From: Diphasiastrum complanatum
Taxonomy: Eukaryota; Streptophyta; Lycopodiopsida; Lycopodiales; Lycopodiaceae
Direction: 5' to 3'
NCBI GenBank assembly: GCA_029204225.1
Contig: CM055102.1
Coordinates: 3,289,528-3,353,527, forward strand
DNA: 64,000 nucleotides
Positions within the stretch are counted from its first letter, which is position 1, and every line of letters starts with the position of its first letter. The notes under the pieces were generated by a model that was not told the origin of the DNA, did not search any database, and worked only from the letters and a program-made list of their open reading frames with translations. The translations under genes and the position numbers were made by a program. Of this stretch, positions 55,468 through 64,000 are shown piece after piece.

Positions 55468-55729
55468 ATTTGGGGTTCGGCCACAACGAGTGGAAACATG
55501 CCACATGGCGTCGTTGCCCCGCCCTACCCGAATGGAAAGGTGCTTGAAAAAATATGTCATATGGGCAACAGTGTCATTGTCCTACGAGCATTGGTGCCAT
55601 TTGGGGTTCGGCCCCAACGAGTGGAAACATGCCACATGGCATCGTTGCCTCGCCCTACCTGAATGGAAAGGTGCTTGAAAAAATATGTCATATGGGCACC
55701 AGCGTCATTGTCCTATGAGCATTGGTGCC
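55468..55729. repeat. 131-bp tandem duplication
   Basis: Units at 55,468-55,598 and 55,599-55,729 are nearly identical (ATTTGGGGTTCGGCC... to ...GAGCATTGGTGCC). The duplicated text is GC-richer than its flanks. Frames run through both copies on both strands but resemble no known protein. Confidence 0.9.
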
Positions 55730-56429
55730 ATTTCTCACAGGCACTAGCGAGACGTGGCACCGATTTCGTATGGGCACTTGCACCACTGTCCCACGGGCAC
55801 AACATCGGCGCCACTTTTTTGTGGGGATCAGCACCACTCCTAAGCACCCGCACAAATGTGAGACCAGTGTCCGGTTTACACTTATATGAATTACTAAACA
55901 CGGCGTGGGATTGACTATGGGATAACCTTTCTGGATTGACTGGGGCCAAACCGCTACGTTCTTCATAGATGCGAGGGGATGTCAAGTGAGTATAATTTCG
56001 CCTTGGCCACTTGAGTTTATGAAAATGTCAAACTAGCATGCATTCATGCTATTTTTGACTTTCTTAGAGTATATTTGACGGGTGGCTTTTTATTTAATAT
56101 ACAAAATGTAGAAAACAAAATTGGGACCTCTTCTAAAGTTGGCCTTTTTAAATTAAAAGTAGTCACAATAAATTTATTTATAAATATATATATTTTAATT
56201 AACACTTTGTTGAAATTCTTGCCTGTCTATGAAAGTCAAAGACGCCACCCATTTTGCTTCGTGCAAATCAGGCCAGGGAGGGGCTGACGTGGCTATACCC
56301 AGAAGTGCAGTTTAGGGTTTTGGGAGTTATGCAAACAAAAGAGGGAGTAACCCTAGAATCGAGATGTGGTGGAAAGCTCAGAAAATAGGGGGGAGATAGC
56401 CCTAAACTGAATCGCCCGCCCGTGATGCA

Positions 56430-56456
56430 GCCAGAGAGAGAGAGAGAGAGAGAGAG
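56430..56456 (+). repeat. Short (GA)n array
   Basis: About 26 bp of GA, with GC-rich flanks. Confidence 0.9.
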
Positions 56457-56714
56457 GCGCCGTGGGCTGTTGGCACGTCACATCGTGATGGCTGTCGTAT
56501 CTTGTCGCTTTCCTCTTTGTGCAAACGTGGACCTCCTGCGCGCCACAGAGTTTTTTTGTCGTATCTGCGTGTGCGTGGCAAAACGGCGCGCACAGCCGTG
56601 CACCACTATACTCTATCCAATAAAGTGCTATTACTATTTATGTTGTTATTGGACAAGCAATAATGTGACCGATATTTTAAATTGGGGGGGTGGGCGGGGC
56701 CCTTTGAGTTTGGG

Positions 56715-56870
56715 ACAAAATAAAAAGTGATATAGGGGCAAAAAACCCACTTTTTCGAAAATCTCATGGGCCTTGTCTAGTCTAGTCTTATTTATTGGAG
56801 GCAGCCTCGGAGACAAAATAAAAAAAGTGACATAGGGGCAAAACCCCAGCACTTTGGAAAATCTCATGAG
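56715..56870. repeat. Direct duplication, period 98 bp
   Basis: ACAAAATAAAAA...GTGATATAGGGGCAAAA...GAAAATCTCATG at 56,715-56,768 recurs at 56,813-56,866 with small indels. Confidence 0.8.
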
Positions 56871-58066
56871 AGTTTACATACTTTTAGACTTCCCAAGTTC
56901 ATGCATCTCTTCTCCTTCTTTTACAAATTGCTCTTACAAGATCTAGAATCAATCCAAGATAACCCCAAGAATACGATTATAAAAAGAAATATCCTTTTAT
57001 TCTTTCATTATTATCACGAACTCATAGACTTAAGCTATTAAAGTGAAGGATCTGTTAACCTACAAAACTCTATCGGGTTGGACTTTGTGTAGAGGGAGGC
57101 TTGTGGCTAAGGAGCTAAGTTGATGGAATGAATTACAACTACAATAACAGGAGTACTTATTCAAAATAGGACCTTACCATGAGTACCTCAAAATCGGGGC
57201 AAATGGTTTGAATCTCACTTCACACTCGGTAGATTTTTGAGGAATGCTAATCTCTGACAATCTAATGCACTTCTTCATGAATGAACATTAAAATGCAAGG
57301 CATATTCTCACAACATTTTCATCTTACTTTTCACTCAAATGATGAATGGTAAGACAAGTTCAACGTCAAATGGAATTTATGCCCTTCAAATTGCAAGCAT
57401 TGGACATGGACCACTGCCAATCAAGGGCCTCTAGGGTGTATTAGCGCGATTCTTCAATATTTGCCTTCAGAAAAAAGGTAGAAGGTTGTTGCCAATAGGT
57501 TTTCACAAGAAAGAACTTTGCACCAGTCAATCACCCAAATCTAGTAGATCATCACTTGTTCCTCTTCATAAACATTTTCCCCACACTCTTACGAATGGAA
57601 CCTATGTTCCAAAGTGGCTAAAAACCCTAGCCTAAAAGGTTATAGAAATTTCAATCTTTGATTGGAAATTATTCCCTCCCTTTTTCCAATTCAGATGTAA
57701 CTTCATCTTGAGTCCCCTTGGGCCTAATTAGGACATACCCAATTGACCCACCTACTTCCAATTACTAATAAGGGCTTCACAATCAGCAATTTTTAGTTAT
57801 AAAGTCCATGACCTTAAAATTGGTCATTTGTCCAATTAACCCAAGTGGGCCTAACATATTTGATGTTATTTTCTCTCAAGTACAATTTTTTTGTTTTTGT
57901 TTTTAGGTAAGAGATGCAAGGTTGTGATAAAAATATGCAATACATGCACATTTCAAATATGTTGAGTGTTACATCAGTTGTGTGTATTATGTGACAATGG
58001 TAGAATGGAGACATATGGAGATACAAAGTGCAAGTGGTGTGCACACGTGTGTGCATATATACAAAC

Positions 58067-58175
58067 AAATTTGGCCATTATGGAGGGCAATATACACACA
58101 TGTGCATGTGTGCGCGCACACACATACACACACAAATTTGGTCTTTATGGAGGGCAATATACACACATGCACATG

Positions 58176-58204
<29 letters not shown>
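58067..58204 (+). repeat. 67-bp duplication ending in (CA)n
   Basis: TATGGAGGGCAATATACACACATG occurs about 67 bp apart (58,079 and 58,146), each followed by CA/TG-rich text; the second copy ends in a pure CA array to 58,204. Confidence 0.9.
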
Positions 58205-58206
<2 letters not shown>

Positions 58207-58418
58207 GATTGTAGTGAGGAAATTAGTTTGTGCTATTTTTATTTGAGAAAATTCATACTTTGAATGTTATTGTGATGAAAGAACATGAAGATATTTATAT
58301 ACATATACATATACAAATGCATGTGTTTGTATTTACGTCATGATGATAAAATAAAGAAATATGTACATATCATGGTATAGCAATAATAAGAAAAATACGT
58401 TTTACATTTGTATCATTC

Positions 58419-58531
58419 CATTAAAGGGAACAACAACGGGGTTGGCTTAGTTGGTTAGCTTGACATCCAAAGTTTCTTTGGTCTTAGGTTCGAGCCTCCC
58501 CTTGGAAACCAAGAAGCATTAAAGGGAACAA
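58419..58531 (+). mobile_element. tRNA-derived short SINE, copy 2, with perfect 15-bp TSD
   Basis: Body 58,434-58,516 (83 bp). Box A TGGCTTAGTTGG and box B AGGTTCGAGCC lie at tRNA spacing, with a CCAAAG...CTTTGG hairpin at the anticodon-arm position. The flanking CATTAAAGGGAACAA is present perfectly on both sides (58,419-58,433 and 58,517-58,531). The acceptor stem does not pair well, so this is not a functional tRNA gene. It matches the intron 10 copy at most positions. Confidence 0.82.
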
Positions 58532-59022
58532 GCTCAAATGCACCCATCCACAACAACAACAATATTGTCATAACATATAACTTTATGTGGAAATCACACA
58601 TGTCAATGCATGCTCTCAATTGTTTTCTAGGTCACATAAGAGTAAAGCATCCTAGACATGCTACTATAACCACACATGTATTTGCTATACTATAAAACAA
58701 TTCGAATTAAAGGACATAACCACTTCAAATTGCACCACAAAGCACATGATGCATGTAAGTATTATGTACCATAAAGTGTTGGCTAGTGGAAATGACTTCA
58801 AGCACGAGTACAAAATATTATGCAACTCCATTTTGATAAAAGTCAAAAGTTGTACAGTCAAGGTCTTGCTTAAATAAAGGGCAAGTAGCATTAGACTATG
58901 TAGTTAAAGAGAGTGCCACATAAGGGATCAAGAGGCCAACAATATAAACCCAAAATCCTTTGTGTTTTATGTGCTTCAAGCTCATTTATATAAATCAAGC
59001 TTAGGACTTCCCTAAAAAAGGT

Positions 59023-59025
<3 letters not shown>

Positions 59026-59103
<78 letters not shown>
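59026..59103 (+). repeat. (GA)n microsatellite
   Basis: About 78 bp of pure GA. Confidence 0.98.
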
Positions 59104-59107
<4 letters not shown>

Positions 59108-60900
59108 TGTGATTTCAAATGTTCTTTCCTTCTTATCTTGCTTATTGCTTCATGTGTTGATGTGGTAAATAGGATGCACCCTCTTTTCCTTCGATATTAC
59201 TACAGTCACAAATATGTGAAAACAATGTTTATAAGCTTGGCTATGAATGCTTTTCCTCCCTACTTGCTTGGTATTATGTAGTGTGTAGCCTTGATATCTA
59301 TGTAAAGGAAGGACCACTATCATCAACTAGACCTGTCTAATGGATTGTCGAACCAATGGTTTGAAGGTGGTTCACGTTGCTTTGCCACTTCTTGCCTTGA
59401 AGCTATCTCTCTCCTCCATAATTTCTAAGTCTTTTCCCTTTTGGTGTTAGCTAGTTTCACATACTTGGAATTGGGCCATCGAGTCATAAGATCTTAAAAG
59501 GATGATGAAAGCAATGAATGTGACTTCAAAGGTCACCAAACCTTCACAATACTTCACCAAGACTTGTACTTACTATTGTAGAGATTTAGGGGTATTCCTT
59601 TCCATTAATTCCTCTTTCAAGATGTAGCGGACAACCACTTTAATGCATGAGCCATGACACTCACTTCCACTCTTGAATGTTTTGGGTGAACTTCATTCTT
59701 AAACATGCTTTTCTCATTGGATCAATCCCATAGTGACATCTTGCTATACTCACCCATGATCCCTCCAACTTTTTCTTGCTTCTAGTTTAGTTCAAATTTG
59801 CACTAAGCCACTAGAGAGTGAAAGAATTGGCAACACCACAAATTATAAATTCCGTTCAAAACCTATGAGTTAAGTAGGGTTGAGTGATCAACATTGTAAG
59901 TTGGTCATAATGCACATATAACAACTGGGATAAGTAGGTGTTGAGTGGCCAACATTGTAAGCTGGTCATAAAGCATAAATAAAAACTAGCAAGAAATCAT
60001 CAATTGCAAATTGTTTATTATCATAAGTAGCCTTGTAAAGAAATGTATCATTCCTATTTTTTTTCCACATAGAAAACAATACAATTGTTCACCTAATTAT
60101 AAGAATCAAGTAGTGCACCATAAGCTATACAATAGCACATACCTTAAAAGAACTAGCAGAAGTGCTTGAATTTTTACATTTGTACTTTGATTTGTAAAAC
60201 TAAAATATTGTCTTTTTGAGAAAACGAACCTTTGTGTCTTTGATTGCTTGAGAAAACTTTAAATACAAGACAGACTGTGACCAAAACCTTAGACCACCAA
60301 TTACTTATGTTCACATTCATCTCTAGCAATATAACATTCCCCCTTTCTTTTATTGTTGGTTTTGTTATCTAAGTGAATCATGGTTATCAAGCTTGCCACA
60401 GCCCACCAATGATTGACCAATTGAGTTGTCTAATTTTTTTTGGATTAATTTTTACTTTAATATCTTTGTTTTGCAAAGTACTCTTGTTTCATCCCTAGTC
60501 ATGTAATGCTTGCAATCTCCTCAACAATGATCTTCCTAGAGAAACCTTATGTGAGAGTGGTGACTATAGCAGATTCACAACAAAATTGGCTACAAATTGT
60601 ACTCCAACAATTTTTATATGTGTACCATCATTATTCTTAGTGGCCTATCACTTGATTGGTCTACTCTCTTGATTGTGAATCTTGATGAAATCATTTAAAT
60701 CAATTCCCATTATTTGCATAAAGATTCGATAAAATGTTAAATTGCATTATTCATCAATACTCACAAACTCATGAGAAAATCCTTTTTGTGAACAATCGAA
60801 AGAACAACATGTTCTAAATAATTTTACTTATTAACATCAATGTTATGCACCTCCTAGACTATTTCCTTTGTGTGAGGGGTTCCTTCTTTGCAACTTGAAA
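59104..60900. other. Intergenic DNA, nothing recognised
   Basis: AT-rich sequence with no ORF of note. A short phrase (GTTGAGTG...CAACATTGTAAG.TGGTCATAA) recurs about 58 bp apart near 59,880-59,970. Confidence 0.4.
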
Positions 60901-60901
60901 C

Positions 60902-62290
60902 TCACCATGCCATGTGTCTACAATGCTTCATATAAGACCCTACCATATATGAGATGATTTTGAAATAAAATTTCCAGAGATAATTTGATTTCACTCTATA
61001 GTCGATAGAATGTTGAAATAACAAAGGTGTATTTGCTAAACCAAAAGGAAGCATTAATAACTTATAAAATCTGACACAACAATGCAATAGATACCCAAAT
61101 CCATTTTAAAATCAGCAACTTAGCCATGAATGAGTGATATAATGAGCATCCATTAGCTTCATTGACAGTAGCAAAACTACCCAAGAATGCTAGTACAACT
61201 CCAACATCAAAATGATGCAAAATAATGTAACTAGCTTCACCATATCTTGACAATTTGCACACATTCACATGAAATTGCTCAAACATGAGATAGAACAAGT
61301 AAAGAAAACTTCAAAAACACTTCCTTGCTGCTATCTTGACCTTACTTGATTCTTCCACAACCTGCAAAAACAAATCCAAAGTTTCTTTTCCACTTGACTT
61401 TCGTTTGATGCTCTTGACTAGCTCCAAATTGCCACTTTCCCATTTGTGTTGTTGAAGCCCTTTGAGATCAACCTCTTGATCGTCTACTTGACCATCCAAG
61501 ATTTTGCACATGTGAATATCTTCAGACCTGAACCTTAATATATGATCTAGATTCCACAAGAGATCATCAATGCTTGATCTCGACCTTCCACTAAAGTTAG
61601 TGAAAACAATGCCAAAGCAAAAGATAGATTCCAAATATTCCATCCAACATGAAGTAGAGTAGGTGAAGATGAGTATCAAGCCTAATCAAACCAACCCTCT
61701 TGAGTCCATAACAAACCTCAATAATCTCACCAATGAGATCTCCCTTGCCTTGAAGAAATTGCCTCTCAAGTTGCTCCGTGTAGTCTTCTCCAACCAATCT
61801 TTTGTCATCTCGACCATGAGTGAACAATTCACCATAATCATAGAATGCTTTGAGTTGATGAAGAGATGTGAGATCCATGCCTCTGATCTTCCCAAGAACC
61901 ACTCTTTCATTTCCCTTTCCTCCACAAGAACCTCTCTTAATGATTGCATCATAAGAAGTAAAAACCTCTTGAACATTAAAAGCCATGAAAAAATCATTGG
62001 TACCTTCAACATAAGGATGATTGAAGTACTCTCTCTTTCTGAACACACACTTCTACTCAATGATTTAAGTAATGACTCATATGATAATAATTCTTCCTCA
62101 CTATCATTCCAAATGATATCATTCAAAGTACATCCTACTTTGAACACTTCACATACTTCTCTTCCTCTCGACTTGTGATTATTTCCCTCACCAAGTCTCA
62201 TGATAGAAATTTGATTTACGAAGACATGCAAAATTACTTGTTGCACAATGAATTTCTTGGACTCATCACAAAAAATGTAGAAGAACCACT
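60902..62290 (-). pseudogene. Decayed transposon region with gypsy RT fragment
   Basis: Near 61,020-61,075 the minus strand encodes FYKLLMLPFGLANTPLLFQH, the gypsy RT MPFGLxNAPxxF block with substitutions. Overlapping minus frames at 61,311-62,246 (up to 186 codons) are probably decayed gag-pol or adjoining copia text, but I cannot assign domains. Confidence 0.5.
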
Positions 62291-62294
62291 TCCT

Positions 62295-63399
62295 TCATAT
62301 GCACCTAGCATCATTATTTTTTTCCACATGATCAAAGAAATCATTAGCAACAACCTTTTCCAAGGAAGAACCTTCATCACCTCCATTGATTAAGTTAGCT
62401 CTTTTCTTACCTTTTGCATGCTTGCACTTGCCATGAAGAACCACCATTATCCCCATAGCTAGCCAAGTTAGCACAAAAATGAACATCTCCAAGAAGCATA
62501 TTAGATCTCGACCTAGATCTAACATAACGAAGCTTGTTAGACTTTGCATAAGATCCACCCTAGCAACCAAGATTTCCTCCTTTGTAATAAAACAAGCATC
62601 ACCTACCATGTATTCTTTCTCTATCATTTGACCAACACTTAACAAATTCTTTGAAAGTGAAGGATTATAAAGAACACCATCAAGTCTTGCTTTCCTATTA
62701 GTAGAAAGACAAATAGGAATTGAACCAATACCTTCAATCACACACTCACCACCATTGGCCATGTGAATTGCTTTCTTGGCTCCATCATAAGTGACCAAAG
62801 AAGTAAAGAACTCCTTGTGACTAGTCATGTGTGAACTAGCTCCCCTATCAATCCACCATGAATCCTTGTCACCTTCACTTGATTTGCTTCTTCAAACTTT
62901 CATTAGAAAAATGTCCTTTGACTCCACAATAGAAACATTTTAGCTTAGATCTATCTTTATTCTTGCCAACACAATTAGAAAGCTCACCTTGATCATGCCC
63001 TTTAGACCACTTGCCTTTGCCCTTGCCCTTGAACTTGCCTCTTGAGAACATAGCCTTGTCCTCTCCAACTTGGGATGTGGAAGTGGATCCTCCTCTTGAT
63101 AGAAGCCTAAACTCCTCATTCACCAAGATGTCTTCTTGCAAGTCATCCATACTTGGCAATGTCTTTTGAATAGCAAAAATTTGAACAAGATTAGCATGAT
63201 CATCCAAAAAGCCATGATGAAGAAATACTTGAAAAAGTTCTATCTCCTTAATGCTTTCATCGATACATGCTAACTCATCATTGAATGCTTTAACCCTCAA
63301 AACAAGACATGCAAGAACTGTGTAAGCCTCATGGTGAATCCTGGAAGATGGAATGACCATGTAGGAACAAGTATTTCTAAGCAAATGTAATAAATACAA
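62295..63399 (-). pseudogene. Ty1/copia gag and protease relic
   Basis: 62,875-63,399 encodes a copia gag end: basic KGKGKGKWSKGHDQ stretch and a zinc knuckle CFYCGVKGHFSNES with Ser replacing the last Cys. After a frameshift near 62,870, WWIDRGASSHMTSHKEFF follows, the copia protease site with D-R-G instead of D-S-G. Then comes GVLYNPSLSKNLLSVGQM (62,640-62,690), the usual copia protease end before gag-pre-integrase. No integrase or RT follows in this orientation. Confidence 0.82.
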
Positions 63400-63670
63400 G
63401 TAGACCCCTCTTAAAGAAAGTAGAGTGAGCCACCTTTTGATGGTGACCTCTAGTGGAGAGTATTATTCCACTTGTAATTTGTGAAATGTGGAAATTCCAC
63501 TAGGATGCCACCTAAGGAGCTCTCTTGCTTATTTAAGAGACTCCCTCTTTGTGAAGAGGAGCTTTTTGTGAATTGTATCAACTCCATGCTGAAATGAGAA
63601 GAGCCTTCACGAGTTTGGTGCATCCATTGAGCTCCTTGATCATTCTTGTTTCTTGAGTGATGCATTTATG
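63290..63670 (-). repeat. Inverted copy of the window's first 378 bp
   Basis: Reverse complement of 1-378 with scattered differences. It overlaps the start of the gag frame of the copia relic, so it is the leader and gag start of that family. Confidence 0.75.
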
Positions 63671-64000
63671 ATCTTGCCCTTCCCTCCTTTTGTGTTTGGT
63701 TGTGGATTGTAGAGTGGATTAGATTTGCTGCTTTCGTAGAGTGGATTAGTTTCTTTTCTTGTTTGCGGATTAATGTAGGAGCCAACATTCAAGTAAACTA
63801 AATAGGCTGGATCTGTGGTGTAGTTCTTGCATATCTCTTTACAATCCAGTTCTTGATGTTCTTGGGATGTCCAAGGATCAATAGACTGGTTGGTTTCTTA
63901 ATTCTTGGACTTCTAACATGCTCTAGATTAGTTCTTGGTTCTTGTTTTGTCAATTTATACAAGTGTAGCTCAATTTAGTAATGCTTAGGATCTGATTCAG
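63671..64000. other. LTR-like flank of the copia relic, unresolved
   Basis: Contains short direct repeats (GTAGAGTGGATTAG twice near 63,708-63,750) and a stretch resembling 1,110-1,175. Likely LTR or leader of the same family; boundaries not visible. Confidence 0.35.

Overview
This is nuclear DNA of a land plant with a large, repeat-rich genome. The signs are Ty3/gypsy and Ty1/copia elements with a plant-type initiator-Met tRNA primer site, at least seven long (GA)n/(CT)n arrays, AT-rich non-coding DNA, and a plant-specific transporter gene whose exons lie up to 13.5 kb apart. The intron sizes suggest a fern, another seed-free plant or a gymnosperm rather than a small-genome angiosperm. That placement is inference; nothing here fixes the species.

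The main result is that about 44 kb of the window (minus strand, 53,900 down to about 9,850, with possible UTR sequence to about 7,550) is one host gene. It encodes a ZINC-INDUCED FACILITATOR-LIKE (ZIFL) transporter of the major facilitator superfamily. I assembled 17 coding exons (14 to 80 codons each, all introns GT-AG, every junction in phase, no internal stop) into a protein of about 530 residues. It carries the family signatures CPGC, W-G-x3-D-x2-G-R-R, G-x3-G-P-x2-G-G and PETLHxH. Few of these exons stand out as ORFs, because most are shorter than 110 bp and are buried among transposon ORFs.

The introns hold most of the mobile DNA. Intron 1 (12 kb) carries a LINE-type ORF1 split by a young, complete 6.3-kb Ty3/gypsy chromodomain-type element (45,473-51,738). 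Intron 16 (13.5 kb) carries a sister copy (13,602-19,884), a LINE 3' end and a pair of inverted repeats. Introns 9, 10 and 15 carry a gypsy relic, more LINE pieces, a tRNA-derived short SINE and a copia relic. Both gypsy copies have identical-length 358-bp LTRs and 5-bp target-site duplications, and both have broken reading frames.

Downstream of the gene (1-6 kb) lies a minus-strand copia relic fused to a gypsy-type protease. Upstream (54-64 kb) come the probable promoter (GA arrays, TATA-like run, telo-box motifs), tandem duplications, a second copy of the short SINE with a perfect target-site duplication, and decayed gypsy and copia pieces. About 375 bp at the two window ends are inverted copies of one repeat.
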